Shown here: positions 54,001-57,146 of the stretch, one piece after another
Numbering within the stretch: the first letter of the stretch is position 1
Layout: every line of letters starts with the position of its first letter
NCBI GenBank assembly: GCA_012932295.1
Contig: JAAONU010000006.1
Span: forward strand, 25,880,882 to 25,944,881
Source of the DNA: Cyclina sinensis
Taxonomy: Eukaryota; Mollusca; Bivalvia; Venerida; Veneridae
Reading direction: 5' to 3'
Length of the DNA: 64,000 bases
Notes under the pieces: generated by a model
Databases searched by the model: none
What the model saw: the letters and a program-made list of their open reading frames with translations, nothing else
Told to the model about the DNA's origin: nothing
Program-made: the position numbers and the translations under genes

Positions 54001-56011
54001 TTTTCCAATGTTTTCTTCTGGAAAAAACTAATGGTCATTAAATTAAAAAAAGCAGAAATACAAAATTATTTTAAACACATCAATGTTTATTTTGATGTCA
54101 GATATATGAATAGTTTGAAATTGTATTGTCAGAAAGGATAAACAGTGTACCATTTTCTTTAAAGTTTGTTCAACAAATAAAAATAATCATAGCTGAAGGC
54201 AGTGCATAAAACTTCTATAAAAAGGTGGAGTTTTCTCTCTACAGATTTTGTGATAATTGTCAGTGCTGCCGTAGGAGCTGTCGTTCTCATTATCATTGTT
54301 ATTGTGTTGATAAGGAGAAAATGGCGTAGGTAAGTAACCAAGTTCAGGATTGAATGAAATGATATAGTTACTTAAATTTCAAAAGATGAGTTTCTTTTAG
54401 TTTTTTGTGTAGAGGAAGGGGATTGTTTTGATGTTTAAAAAGTAGGGATGTCAACGAGTATCCGAGTACTCGGATATCCGGATACTATGTTGGTATCCGG
54501 ATACAAATTTGGTATCCGCATATTCGTATACAAAATGAAAAAAAAACAAAAAAACAAAAACAAAAGAAAAACGGTGAAATTTAACTTTGATAAAAAAAAA
54601 TTCAAACACTGACAAATTAAATTTTGCAGTTTCATAACGCTAAACATAATCGCGTCTATTTATCGCCGGCGGCATATCCCTTGATTGGTTTATTGATAAA
54701 GCGTCTATCTGTCGCACGCCGTTTAATGTGTTTATTCGTCTTGCAAACAACTGGGACCTAACGCGACATCCCATTGTGTAAGCAATTACTGTAATCCATG
54801 GTGTTTATATAACCTATACTAGAGTATCTTGCCCCTTTGTTAATCAATTAGCAGTGTCAAACATGCCAATTAAGGGTTTCACGGTAACTTCCGCAAAAGA
54901 TTCTATGATAGTTTTAACGCAAGACTTATAAAAGAATGTCCTATCAAAATGTGATAACTCAAATGATATATCCAATCAACGATTTGCTAAAACAAGCATT
55001 ATGATTTTAATATGTCAAACAATCATTTCTTGCTAAAGCATTCGCATTAAAAACTTTGAACCATTCAAAAATATCACATAGTCACGTAAGCTGCATAAAT
55101 ACATGTTCTGGTATACAAAAACGATAATTTGACATAGATTTGAGGATACAAATTAAACAGCGTTTTCATCCACGGTAATTTTAAATGATATTTTTAAATA
55201 ACGTAGTTTATTTTTTTTTTTTAAACAAAGACAGACCATGCCACAAAAACAAAAACAAAAAGCGGACGCTTATCGTTTTCGTTAGACACTTAGACTTTAC
55301 GCACGTGCGTATTGGCGGGAAAATATACTTCTTAGACACGACGAAAATAAAAACAGTAAACAACTGTGAACATCTCTTTGTTTTATTAACTTTAATCACA
55401 CGTAATGACAGTTATTATTTTTGTAAAACTGTCTTAACACATGTAACAGGATTACCGGAACAATATGTAAAACAGACATCAAATGTAATGTTAGGCATAG
55501 GAATTGGAACATTGAGATCGTATAGTCGTCGATTTTATACGAGTATCCGGATAGTATCCGAATAGTCTATACGGATATCCGGATACCGATTTAGGTATTC
55601 GTTGACATCCCTATTAAAAAGTTATTGTAAGCATCGTTCCTTATTAAAATAATGTAAGCATATATATAGTGTGTAAAAGAGTTTTTGTCTAGCAAAGTAA
55701 GAATTTTTTTATTGCCTATTTTTCGAAATATTCAATTAAGTATTTAAGTATTCTTTGCGATATTTTTCACATATAGCTTAATAAGTGTCTTGTGATAAAA
55801 AAGATTTTTTATACCTAATTCAATTCTGTAGATCTTTACAAGAATTTACTTTTAACTTTTTCATCTTGAAATCAGCAAACAGTCATAAAACACTATCTAT
55901 TTCAGACGTAGTATGAGACCAGAAGAGCCTAAATTGTCAGGTAGCACATTGAGTCTTGTGCTTGTGCTTCCAGAATTGAAAAAGAAACTTGACGAACAAA
56001 ACAGTGCATGA
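1..56011 (+). CDS. Overall gene model: multi-EGF transmembrane protein, 3' part
   Basis: This entry spans the plus-strand gene; its exons are listed separately. Repeated exons of 123 bp each encode one domain with cysteine spacing C-x6-C-x3-C-x8-C-x-C-x12-C. Each usually opens DIDEC or DINEC and carries C-x-N-x4-[YF]-x-C, the calcium-binding, Asx-hydroxylation type of EGF domain. The domains most resemble the EGF repeats of matrilins and related extracellular proteins. All introns between EGF domains are phase 1. The model ends with a juxtamembrane exon (53649), a transmembrane exon (54245) and a tail exon (55906), so the product should be a type I membrane protein with a long extracellular EGF rod. 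The 43 full exons before the palindrome alone would give about 1,760 residues. No start codon or signal peptide is in the window. Whether transcripts cross the 9-kb inverted arm at 39130-48190, and whether the damaged exons 51850, 52344 and 52627 are skipped, cannot be told from sequence. The array could instead be partly pseudogenic. Confidence 0.75.
74..593. other. Intron, nothing recognised
   Basis: AT-rich intron between the edge exon and the first complete EGF exon. I see no exon remnant or element in it. Confidence 0.6.
594..716 (+). CDS. EGF exon ([10 protein letters not shown])
   Basis: Acceptor TTTAG precedes 594 and donor GTATGTAAG follows 716. The 123-bp exon encodes a complete six-cysteine cbEGF domain with the calcium motif DIDEC and [10 protein letters not shown]. 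Confidence 0.87.
772..1071. repeat. Duplicated block A, copy 1
   Basis: About 300 bp that recur without visible change at 1519-1818 (offset 747). The block contains the decayed EGF exon at 947. At its 3' end copy 1 runs straight into block B, while copy 2 continues into different sequence. Confidence 0.85.
947..1069 (+). pseudogene. Decayed EGF exon ([11 protein letters not shown]), copy 1
   Basis: A full 123-bp open frame starts DINEC and ends DNKTCN, but the base pair before it is AC instead of AG. The fifth cysteine is Phe (C-I-F in place of C-x-C) and the donor is GTTGGT. It is probably not spliced. An identical copy lies at 1694. Confidence 0.7.
1069..1520. repeat. Duplicated block B, copy 1
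   Basis: About 450 bp repeated at 3217-3668 (offset 2148) with no difference I could see. It contains the frameshifted EGF exon at 1141. Its boundaries abut block A copy 1 on the left and block A copy 2 on the right. Confidence 0.85.
1141..1265 (+). pseudogene. Decayed EGF exon ([11 protein letters not shown]), copy 1
   Basis: EGF-like start and end, but 125 bp long: a net 2-bp gain in an A-run at about 1190 shifts the frame. The acceptor reads CTG instead of CAG, and the last cysteine has become Trp (acttgg). Dead exon; same lesions at 3289. Confidence 0.75.
1519..1818. repeat. Duplicated block A, copy 2
   Basis: Second copy of 772-1071. From 1819 onward it continues into a 1.4-kb segment that is missing after copy 1. 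Confidence 0.85.
1694..1816 (+). pseudogene. Decayed EGF exon ([11 protein letters not shown]), copy 2
   Basis: Same exon as at 947, with the same AC acceptor dinucleotide and the same Cys-to-Phe change. Here the donor GTATGA is intact. Confidence 0.7.
2013..3015 (+). pseudogene. EGF exon split by an insertion
   Basis: The first half follows acceptor GCAG at 2011-2012 and reads [11 protein letters not shown] to about 2066. The second half resumes at about 2946 with NTDACYEC and ends near 3015. Together they make one EGF exon whose middle holds about 880 bp of foreign sequence. The second half also has a frame slip, and the donor GT is lost (agtg then tatc). Confidence 0.65.
2067..2945. mobile_element. 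MITE-like insertion inside an EGF exon
   Basis: No coding capacity. Both ends contain hairpins sharing the palindromic core atatattccatat (2070-2150 and 2835-2900), and AT-rich inner stretches near 2175 and 2915 are rough inverted copies. The position exactly between two halves of an EGF exon marks it as an insertion. The family is not identified and I see no clear target-site duplication. Confidence 0.5.
3217..3668. repeat. Duplicated block B, copy 2
   Basis: Second copy of 1069-1520. To its right the sequence is unique and continues to the exon at 4391. Confidence 0.85.
3289..3413 (+). pseudogene. Decayed EGF exon ([11 protein letters not shown]), copy 2
   Basis: Repeat of the dead exon at 1141, with the same 2-bp frame shift, CTG acceptor and Cys-to-Trp change. 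Confidence 0.75.
4391..4513 (+). CDS. EGF exon ([10 protein letters not shown])
   Basis: Acceptor GTTTCAG with a T-rich tract and donor GTGTGTA. Complete six-cysteine cbEGF domain with SNTDGSYDC and a DNKTCN end. Confidence 0.88.
4812..4950 (+). mobile_element. tRNA-derived SINE-like fragment
   Basis: agcagctcagtgg (4823-4835) resembles a tRNA box A, and caagttaaatctt (about 4866) resembles a degraded box B. They are followed by gacgttaaaccgcggtccc (about 4919-4937), which resembles the conserved central part of mollusc SINEs. No clear tail or target-site duplication, so the copy is old or partial. It lies in an intron. Confidence 0.4.
5229..5359. repeat. Short element with inverted ends
   Basis: An 11-bp inverted repeat, agcgtcaatag near 5230 and ctattgacgct ending near 5359, brackets about 130 bp. 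It directly precedes a 5'-truncated EGF exon and may have replaced its first half. Confidence 0.35.
5373..5438 (+). pseudogene. 5'-truncated EGF exon
   Basis: Only the second half of a domain remains: [11 protein letters not shown] to RACN, followed by donor GTATAT. The DIDEC half and any acceptor are missing, so it cannot be used as a normal EGF exon. Confidence 0.65.
5564..5860. mobile_element. MITE-like palindromic element
   Basis: Nested inverted repeats: gttagtgtctta (5564) with taagacactaac (5627-5638), tatcctgtcac (5652) with gtgacaggata (5850-5860), and a hairpin-prone block of gatca motifs at 5750-5795. No coding capacity. The family is unknown. Confidence 0.4.
6199..6321 (+). CDS. 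EGF exon ([10 protein letters not shown])
   Basis: Acceptor CATATAG and donor GTATGCA. Complete cbEGF domain with SNTNGSFEC and [12 protein letters not shown]. Confidence 0.88.
6322..7857. other. Intron, nothing recognised
   Basis: A 1.5-kb intron. I see no EGF remnant and no element with clear ends. Confidence 0.5.
7858..7980 (+). CDS. EGF exon ([10 protein letters not shown])
   Basis: Acceptor GTTCAG and donor GTATGTATG. Complete domain opening DVDEC, with SNLVGSYEC and SDRKTCN. Confidence 0.88.
8527..8649 (+). CDS. EGF exon ([10 protein letters not shown])
   Basis: Acceptor ATCATAG and donor GTACGA. Complete cbEGF domain opening DINEC, with SNTEGSYTC and a DNKTCR end. Confidence 0.87.
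9054..9176 (+). CDS. EGF exon ([10 protein letters not shown])
   Basis: Acceptor GTTACAG and donor GTATTTG. Complete cbEGF domain with SNTDGSYKC and [12 protein letters not shown]. Confidence 0.87.
9177..10039. other. Intron start, nothing recognised
   Basis: First part of a 4.85-kb intron. No exon remnant seen before the minisatellite. Confidence 0.5.
10040..10450. repeat. Minisatellite, about five units of 75-91 bp
   Basis: The core ctcgc-n-ctcagacagtcgag followed by tgatataaagaactayatgatgaa recurs with unit starts at 10051, 10129, 10204, 10282 and 10373. More decayed copies of the cagacagtcga core follow near 10630. It lies next to the DIRS-like element, but I cannot show that it belongs to it. 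Confidence 0.75.
10980..11960 (-). pseudogene. Tyrosine recombinase remnant of the DIRS-like element
   Basis: Fragments in shifting frames are recognisable from the N-terminal core-binding part ([20 protein letters not shown] near 11860) through [20 protein letters not shown] near 11650 and the catalytic-arginine region [11 protein letters not shown] near 11430. Further on come [10 protein letters not shown] near 11240, [11 protein letters not shown] near 11080 and QQLGR near 11030. The His-Ser-Phe-Arg box is broken by a frameshift after THS. Stops occur near 11572 and 11510. Confidence 0.75.
12000..12740 (-). pseudogene. Reverse transcriptase / RNase H remnant
   Basis: The catalytic motif HILDDFLFI (12711-12737) is preceded by RILKEN and YMA. 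Downstream come [20 protein letters not shown] (near 12590) and [15 protein letters not shown] (12435-12490), then WRLHLHT and GYGAIF of the RNase H part. A piece with LPNLLSRSQ lies near 11945. In-frame stops follow the DD motif. The region 12740-13150 upstream is too decayed to assign. Confidence 0.75.
13272..14005. repeat. Tandem duplication, two 367-bp units
   Basis: 13272-13638 and 13639-14005 align throughout at offset 367, with scattered substitutions. Both begin atgagttgtaataaaacat and end near attttatcga. The second unit abuts the EGF exon at 14031. The minus-strand frames inside are non-coding in appearance. Confidence 0.85.
14031..14153 (+). CDS. EGF exon a1
   Basis: Acceptor AATACAG, donor GTATGTA. 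Type a domain with [18 protein letters not shown] and a SDSKMCN end; the most diverged a exon at the left edge of the array. Confidence 0.88.
14645..14767 (+). CDS. EGF exon b1
   Basis: Acceptor GGTTAAG (weak pyrimidine tract), donor GTATGTTCG. Type b domain with [18 protein letters not shown] and DNKTCG. The 123-bp sequence recurs unchanged in b2 to b8. Confidence 0.85.
15343..15465 (+). CDS. EGF exon c1
   Basis: Acceptor TTGAAG, donor GTAAGTATG. Type c domain with [26 protein letters not shown] and SKMCI. Confidence 0.87.
15785..15907 (+). CDS. EGF exon a2
   Basis: Acceptor GATACAG, donor GTATGTATG. Type a with [10 protein letters not shown] and SDRKTCN. Confidence 0.88.
16458..16580 (+). 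CDS. EGF exon b2
   Basis: Same sequence and splice sites as b1. Followed by an intron variant (gtagtggcctcta at 16665) shared only with unit 4. Confidence 0.85.
17061..17120 (+). pseudogene. Truncated b exon at a non-homologous junction
   Basis: Sequence typical of the region upstream of exon c (ccatttacgggtaacacttg, 17041-17060) runs straight into the second half of a b exon, starting at the YEC codons and ending with donor GTATGTTCG. The first half and the acceptor are absent. This explains why unit 2 is about 540 bp longer than its neighbours. Confidence 0.8.
17691..17813 (+). CDS. EGF exon c2
   Basis: Type c with SQIC and NTDGSYEC. Opens atattgac instead of atatcgac (silent). Donor GTAAGTATG. 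Confidence 0.87.
18132..18254 (+). CDS. EGF exon a3
   Basis: Type a with [11 protein letters not shown] and SDRKTCT. Donor GTATGTATG. Confidence 0.88.
18802..18924 (+). CDS. EGF exon b3
   Basis: Type b, same sequence as b1 and b2. Followed by the gtaatgacctcgaaat intron variant that is standard in units 5 to 8. Confidence 0.85.
19500..19622 (+). CDS. EGF exon c3
   Basis: Type c; first copy with Lys before the third cysteine (SQKC), which is then shared by c4 to c7. Confidence 0.87.
19942..20064 (+). CDS. EGF exon a4
   Basis: Type a with [11 protein letters not shown], the form shared by a4 to a8. Confidence 0.88.
20611..20733 (+). CDS. EGF exon b4
   Basis: Type b, unchanged. The intron after it carries the unit-2 variant (see findings). 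Confidence 0.85.
21306..21428 (+). CDS. EGF exon c4
   Basis: Type c with SQKC. Donor GTAAGTATG. Confidence 0.87.
21748..21870 (+). CDS. EGF exon a5
   Basis: Type a, same form as a4. Confidence 0.88.
22417..22539 (+). CDS. EGF exon b5
   Basis: Type b, unchanged from b1. Confidence 0.85.
23115..23237 (+). CDS. EGF exon c5
   Basis: Type c with SQKC, same as c4. Confidence 0.87.
23557..23679 (+). CDS. EGF exon a6
   Basis: Type a, same form as a4. Confidence 0.88.
24226..24348 (+). CDS. EGF exon b6
   Basis: Type b, unchanged from b1. Confidence 0.85.
24924..25046 (+). CDS. EGF exon c6
   Basis: Type c with SQKC, same as c4. Confidence 0.87.
25366..25488 (+). CDS. EGF exon a7
   Basis: Type a, same form as a4. 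Confidence 0.88.
26042..26164 (+). CDS. EGF exon b7
   Basis: Type b, unchanged from b1. Confidence 0.85.
26735..26857 (+). CDS. EGF exon c7
   Basis: Type c; last copy with SQKC. Its upstream intron has returned to the ttgatttatttgaag form seen in c1 and c2. Confidence 0.87.
27177..27299 (+). CDS. EGF exon a8
   Basis: Type a with Phe in the last loop (CGCFEGY), otherwise as a4. Confidence 0.88.
27853..27975 (+). CDS. EGF exon b8
   Basis: Type b, unchanged from b1; the last copy of the uniform set. Confidence 0.85.
28529..28651 (+). CDS. EGF exon c8
   Basis: Type c with SQIC and NTGGSYEC. Opens atattgac, as in c2. Confidence 0.87.
28974..29096 (+). CDS. EGF exon a9
   Basis: Type a, diverged: [21 protein letters not shown]. 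Marks the ageing right side of the array. Confidence 0.88.
29648..29770 (+). CDS. EGF exon b9
   Basis: Type b with two silent changes relative to b1 (tgc in the first cysteine codon, cactcag in place of cacgcag). Last b exon of the array. Confidence 0.85.
30360..30482 (+). CDS. EGF exon c9
   Basis: Diverged type c: [23 protein letters not shown]. Junction codon is GAC. Donor GTATGTAT. Confidence 0.87.
30898..31020 (+). CDS. EGF exon a10
   Basis: Diverged type a: [27 protein letters not shown]. Donor GTAAGTAT. Starts the shortened units. Confidence 0.87.
31432..31554 (+). CDS. EGF exon c10
   Basis: Type c with NTHGSYEC and LGPDSGICI. Acceptor TTTGAG. It follows a10 directly; no b exon lies between. 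Confidence 0.85.
31695..31810 (+). pseudogene. Decayed c-type exon, copy 1
   Basis: Starts [20 protein letters not shown] after a TTTTGAG acceptor. The first cysteine is Tyr, internal deletions shift the frame after NKC, and the donor G is missing. Dead exon. Confidence 0.75.
32152..32274 (+). CDS. EGF exon a11
   Basis: Near copy of a10 with Ser in [10 protein letters not shown]. It sits 1254 bp downstream and is part of a 1.26-kb tandem duplication. Confidence 0.87.
32698..32820 (+). CDS. EGF exon c11
   Basis: Same as c10, 1266 bp downstream. Confidence 0.85.
32961..33076 (+). pseudogene. Decayed c-type exon, copy 2
   Basis: Copy of 31695 that still has the first cysteine ([16 protein letters not shown]) but the same later frame shift and lost donor. 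Confidence 0.75.
33418..33540 (+). CDS. EGF exon a12
   Basis: Type a with [17 protein letters not shown]. Donor GTATGTTT. Last exon of the array. Confidence 0.87.
33541..34399. other. Intron, nothing recognised
   Basis: AT-rich intron after the array. The beginning still resembles array introns; the rest is unique. Confidence 0.5.
34400..34472 (+). pseudogene. 5'-truncated EGF exon
   Basis: Reads [19 protein letters not shown] to TCN and then donor GTAGGT. The first half and the acceptor are replaced by AT-rich sequence. Confidence 0.7.
34833..34955 (+). CDS. EGF exon ([10 protein letters not shown])
   Basis: Acceptor CCCTCCAG with a good pyrimidine tract, donor GTATGA. Complete domain with FNTDGSYRC and NNRMCT. 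Confidence 0.88.
34956..35570. other. Intron, nothing recognised
   Basis: AT-rich intron without visible exon remnants. Confidence 0.5.
35571..35693 (+). CDS. EGF exon ([10 protein letters not shown])
   Basis: Acceptor ATTACAG, donor GTATGC. Complete domain with SNTDGSFEC and SDMKHCN. Confidence 0.88.
35694..36610. other. Intron, nothing recognised
   Basis: AT-rich intron; open minus-strand frames here show no family resemblance. Confidence 0.5.
36611..36702 (+). pseudogene. Decayed EGF exon ([10 protein letters not shown])
   Basis: The first 30 codons are still EGF-like ([15 protein letters not shown]), but the acceptor is TCG instead of CAG. Both cysteines of the C-x-C pair are lost (DYSS) and a TAA follows SIKG. 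Confidence 0.75.
37066..37188 (+). CDS. EGF exon ([10 protein letters not shown])
   Basis: Acceptor CTTACAG, donor GTATGT. Complete domain with [16 protein letters not shown] and RMTCS. Confidence 0.88.
37189..37911. other. Intron, nothing recognised
   Basis: No exon remnant or element recognised. Confidence 0.5.
37912..38034 (+). CDS. EGF exon ([10 protein letters not shown])
   Basis: Acceptor TTAAAG, donor GTTTGT. Complete domain with SNTEGSFQC and SDSKTCN. Confidence 0.86.
38035..38499. other. Intron, nothing recognised
   Basis: AT-rich, with a 12-T run at about 38103. No exon remnant. Confidence 0.5.
38500..38622 (+). CDS. EGF exon ([10 protein letters not shown])
   Basis: Acceptor ATTGTAG, donor GTATGTAT. 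Complete domain with LNLRGSFEC and SDMKTCT. It is the last intact EGF exon before the palindrome. Confidence 0.88.
39098..39129 (+). pseudogene. EGF exon broken at the palindrome edge
   Basis: A good acceptor (CATTTAG) and the opening [10 protein letters not shown] are present. At the next codon the sequence becomes the outer end of the inverted repeat. The remaining three quarters of the exon are missing and I did not find them elsewhere in the window. Confidence 0.8.
39401..39751. repeat. Tandem duplication of 176 bp, left arm only
   Basis: 39401-39576 and 39577-39751 are near-identical and start caaacactaaatactgagg. The right arm has one copy (about 59590-59765), so the duplication arose after the arms formed or is a haplotype difference. 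Confidence 0.85.
39752..42139. other. Neighbour-gene 3' flank, left arm; nothing coding recognised
   Basis: This part mirrors about 57147-59590. Open frames at 40592 and 41468 on the plus strand do not survive in the mirror copy, so I do not call them. It would be intron or upstream sequence of the neighbour whose last exon lies at 42140. Confidence 0.45.
42140..42188 (+). CDS. Terminal exon of convergent neighbour, left-arm copy
   Basis: A strong acceptor (TTTTTTTGCTTTCAG) precedes a short last exon. In the frame after one carried-over base it reads [15 protein letters not shown] and stops at TAA (42186-42188). An AATAAA lies 280 bp downstream. The same exon is conserved at 57098 and a related one lies at 60647, which supports a real coding end. 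The family is not recognised; the upstream exons are not found here. Confidence 0.6.
42466..42471 (+). terminator. Poly(A) signal of neighbour, left arm
   Basis: AATAAA 3' of the exon at 42140. The mirror site TTTATT is at 56815-56820 in the right arm. Confidence 0.5.
42472..43318. other. Intergenic region between convergent genes, left arm
   Basis: Mirror of about 56012-56814. Holds the 3' flanks of both genes. The AATAAA found at 56192 in the right arm is altered here. Confidence 0.5.
43338..43422 (-). pseudogene. Cytoplasmic-tail exon, left-arm copy, frameshifted
   Basis: Acceptor CAG precedes ACGTAGTATG on the minus strand. The frame matches the right-arm tail through LSLVLVLP. Then a 2-bp deletion relative to the right arm changes the end to IGKET and a stop, 8 codons after LVLV. 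The right-arm copy continues to a later stop; its equivalent here is at 43319. Confidence 0.75.
43820..43904 (-). CDS. Transmembrane exon, left-arm copy
   Basis: The 85-bp exon mirrors 54245-54329 with intact splice sites (CTACAG, GTAAGA). It encodes the same hydrophobic helix [14 protein letters not shown] followed by basic residues RRKCR (W to C relative to the right arm). Confidence 0.8.
44416..44481 (-). CDS. Juxtamembrane exon, left-arm copy
   Basis: The 66-bp, phase-1 exon mirrors 53649-53714. It reads [20 protein letters not shown], differing from the right arm at a few residues. Acceptor TTTTTTCAG, donor GTAAGG. Confidence 0.75.
45035..45157 (-). CDS. EGF exon ([11 protein letters not shown]), left-arm copy
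   Basis: Mirror of 52982-53104. Complete six-cysteine domain with [13 protein letters not shown] and SDDNSTCN. It keeps DVDEC where the right arm has DDDEC. Confidence 0.82.
45390..45512 (-). pseudogene. EGF exon with nonsense codon, left-arm copy
   Basis: Opens D-V-D and then TAA where Glu is expected, followed by an otherwise intact domain ([12 protein letters not shown] to ASCR). The right arm has the same TAA. Confidence 0.8.
45674..45795 (-). pseudogene. Frameshifted EGF exon, left-arm copy
   Basis: 122 bp. The first cysteine is Tyr (DIDEY), and a one-base deletion after CQQLCT shifts the frame. Same lesions as 52344-52465. Confidence 0.8.
46168..46289 (-). pseudogene. Frameshifted EGF exon ([10 protein letters not shown]), left-arm copy
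   Basis: 122 bp. One base is missing at the Ser-Gly-Cys codons (tcggatgctc). Same lesion as 51850-51971. Confidence 0.8.
46815..46940 (-). CDS. EGF exon ([10 protein letters not shown]), left-arm copy
   Basis: 126 bp, one codon longer than the usual exon, with an extra residue in the last loop (MSADNMTCQ). Complete domain mirroring 51199-51324. Confidence 0.82.
47422..47544 (-). CDS. EGF exon ([10 protein letters not shown]), left-arm copy
   Basis: Mirror of 50589-50711. Complete domain with an extra cysteine (VGSCEC). Acceptor TTTTCAG, donor GTAATG. Confidence 0.82.
48191..49095. mobile_element. Probable DNA element with GGTTAACC ends
   Basis: Clusters of ggttaaccgg at 48203-48276 and 49028-49090 face each other across about 750 bp of non-coding sequence that is less AT-rich in places. 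Such inverted, palindromic ends suggest a non-autonomous DNA transposon. Exact ends and a target-site duplication are not visible. Confidence 0.45.
49205..49327 (+). CDS. EGF exon ([10 protein letters not shown])
   Basis: Acceptor TGTTTAG, donor GTATGT. Complete domain with SNSYGSFKC and SDSKTCN. First plus-strand exon after the left arm. Confidence 0.87.
49600..49722 (+). CDS. EGF exon lacking cysteine 5 ([10 protein letters not shown])
   Basis: In frame and 123 bp, with donor GTATGTAG. The C-x-C pair reads C-T-Y, so the disulfide of the last loop cannot form. The acceptor GGTAAAG lacks a pyrimidine tract. Possibly a decaying exon. Confidence 0.65.
50589..50711 (+). CDS. EGF exon ([10 protein letters not shown])
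   Basis: Acceptor ATTTTCAG, donor GTAATG. Six canonical cysteines plus one extra (VGSCEC), and CADDY in place of the usual C-x-x-GY. Confidence 0.85.
51199..51324 (+). CDS. EGF exon of 126 bp ([10 protein letters not shown])
   Basis: Acceptor TTCTAG, donor GTATTT. Complete domain with INTEGSFLC and one extra residue between cysteines 5 and 6. Still phase-symmetric. Confidence 0.85.
51850..51971 (+). pseudogene. Frameshifted EGF exon ([10 protein letters not shown])
   Basis: 122 bp: one base is missing where Ser-Gly-Cys should be (51881-51890). Beyond that point the domain reads on in another frame ([15 protein letters not shown]). Splice sites TTCAG and GTATGC are intact. Including it would shift the downstream frame; skipping it would not. 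Confidence 0.82.
52344..52465 (+). pseudogene. Frameshifted EGF exon ([10 protein letters not shown])
   Basis: 122 bp, first cysteine replaced by Tyr, and one base missing after CQQLCT. The rest ([19 protein letters not shown]) is in the shifted frame. Splice sites TTTTAG and GTATGT remain. If both 122-bp exons were included the frame would be off by two. Confidence 0.82.
52627..52749 (+). pseudogene. EGF exon with in-frame stop
   Basis: Acceptor TTTCAG, donor GTAATG, 123 bp. Codon 4 is TAA where the calcium-motif Glu (GAA) is expected. The other residues form a normal domain ([23 protein letters not shown]). A single base change explains it, and skipping would restore a full product. Confidence 0.85.
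52982..53104 (+). CDS. EGF exon, membrane-proximal ([11 protein letters not shown])
   Basis: Acceptor ATTTCAG, donor GTAAAA. Complete domain with [29 protein letters not shown]. It is the last EGF domain before the membrane. Confidence 0.87.
53649..53714 (+). CDS. Juxtamembrane exon
   Basis: Acceptor GTTTTCAG, donor GTAAGG, 66 bp and phase 1 at both ends. It encodes a Lys- and Thr-rich linker ([13 protein letters not shown]) with no cysteine. It continues into the transmembrane exon through a split His codon. Conservation in the left arm supports it. Confidence 0.78.
54245..54329 (+). CDS. Transmembrane exon
   Basis: Acceptor CTCTCTACAG, donor GTAAGT, 85 bp, phase 1 in and phase 2 out. It encodes a helix of about 22 hydrophobic residues ([20 protein letters not shown]) followed by the stop-transfer residues RRKWR. 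This fixes the EGF array as extracellular. Confidence 0.87.
54443..55613. mobile_element. Non-autonomous hAT-type element
   Basis: The 1171-bp insertion has 15-bp perfect terminal inverted repeats (tagggatgtcaacga) and a perfect 8-bp target-site duplication ttaaaaag at 54435-54442 and 55614-55621. The 8-bp duplication and TAGGG-type ends are hAT hallmarks. Subterminal tatccgga motifs repeat at both ends. The left arm has the empty site near 43700. The 126-codon frame inside shows no transposase resemblance. Confidence 0.9.
55906..56011 (+). CDS. Cytoplasmic-tail exon with stop codon
   Basis: Acceptor ATTTCAG, phase 2. It encodes about 35 residues ([18 protein letters not shown], then [16 protein letters not shown]) and TGA at 56009-56011. 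No known signalling motif is recognised. The left-arm copy has lost two bases. Confidence 0.82.
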
Positions 56012-56191
56012 CGAATGTACGACCTTTTTTCAGTCTTATTTTCAAGTTGACCGTGACTTTGCTGACAACATACGGGATATCCAGCTGCAAATGTTTGAGG
56101 AAAAGTTTCAGTCTGAAAAACTTTTTTTTTCTTTTTTCTTTTTTTTTACTACAGGAGATTTATAACTGTGTCATAAAAGACGTTACAATTA

Positions 56192-56197
56192 AATAAA
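56192..56197 (+). terminator. Poly(A) signal of the EGF gene
   Basis: First AATAAA after the stop, 181 bp downstream. The convergent neighbour's signal lies about 620 bp further on the other strand. Confidence 0.5.
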
Positions 56198-57097
56198 AAA
56201 TAACTTGATTAATCTACAGACGTTTTTGAAAGATAAACAAACATTTTGTGCGTTTCTAATTCTACTAAAAAACTGTTCTCGTGTTTTTGTGTTTTTCCCG
56301 GACATTTTGCTTACTTTTATGAGCCTTCAGACTTTCTCAGCTGCACCTTCTAGCATGATTTACCTCTGCGTCATTTTCACCAGTGTCTCTGTGGACTGAT
56401 GTACTGTTTCAGGTACACATATTGTATATAAGAATTTGCAAGAATGATTCATTACACGCCATTATTTGTTTAACTGAAGAAATAGGGATTGTTCATTCTA
56501 TCTCGCGGATTTGTTAATGATTATTTTCGAATTCAGTGTTACAGAATGAAACCGACAGCTGCTTCGAATTCATTTGCAAACAGCTTTAATGTTAGCGTGT
56601 GTGTCTCTGTCATCAATTCTCATGTGCAGTCGGATTAGATAGAAGAATCGACGTATTTGCCGAAACTGAACATTAACCCAGTGTTCTTCCGTCTCCGTAC
56701 TTTTATGTGAATGTGCATTTTACTCTGTTTATAATATTACAGCATTTGCCATTATTTTCATACTGCGCACATATATATTGATATTGAAAAGGACTGAATG
56801 ATTTATGGTTTAGTTTTATTTAATAATTATCATAGTAAAATTACATATGCATGACCTATACACCATCATTACCAACTGATTTTACAAAGCTGTTCTATTT
56901 CTTGCATACGCAGTTGTTGACTAAGTATTTATTTAAATGAACGTGTATATGAATATATTATGAATTATTCACAATCAATGTATATAAAGCCAGGGATCTG
57001 TATTCTACTCAACAATTACAGCTATCGAAATGTATTTTCACTCGGAAATAATAAATGTCAGCCTTCCACTCCATAGAGTCTATGACTTTTCGAAGAA
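56198..57097. other. Convergent intergenic region and neighbour 3' UTR, right arm
   Basis: No further exon seen. Contains the TTTATT (minus-strand AATAAA) at 56815-56820. Confidence 0.5.
56815..56820 (-). terminator. Poly(A) signal of neighbour, right arm
   Basis: AATAAA on the minus strand, 278 bp after the stop of the exon at 57098. Mirrors 42466-42471. Confidence 0.5.
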
Positions 57098-57146
57098 TTA
57101 GAATCCACCTCCAAAACCAAGTCCTTCGAACATCATTAATCCAAAC
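57098..57146 (-). CDS. Terminal exon of convergent neighbour, right-arm copy
   Basis: Acceptor TTGCTTTCAG on the minus strand, then [15 protein letters not shown] and TAA. Same protein as the left-arm copy at 42140; ggttttgga versus ggctttgga is silent. Confidence 0.6.

Noticed and set aside
55185..55565. 126-codon frame, one of the longest in the window
   Set aside because: It lies wholly within the hAT-type insertion, overlaps its terminal repeats and shows no transposase features; probably chance.
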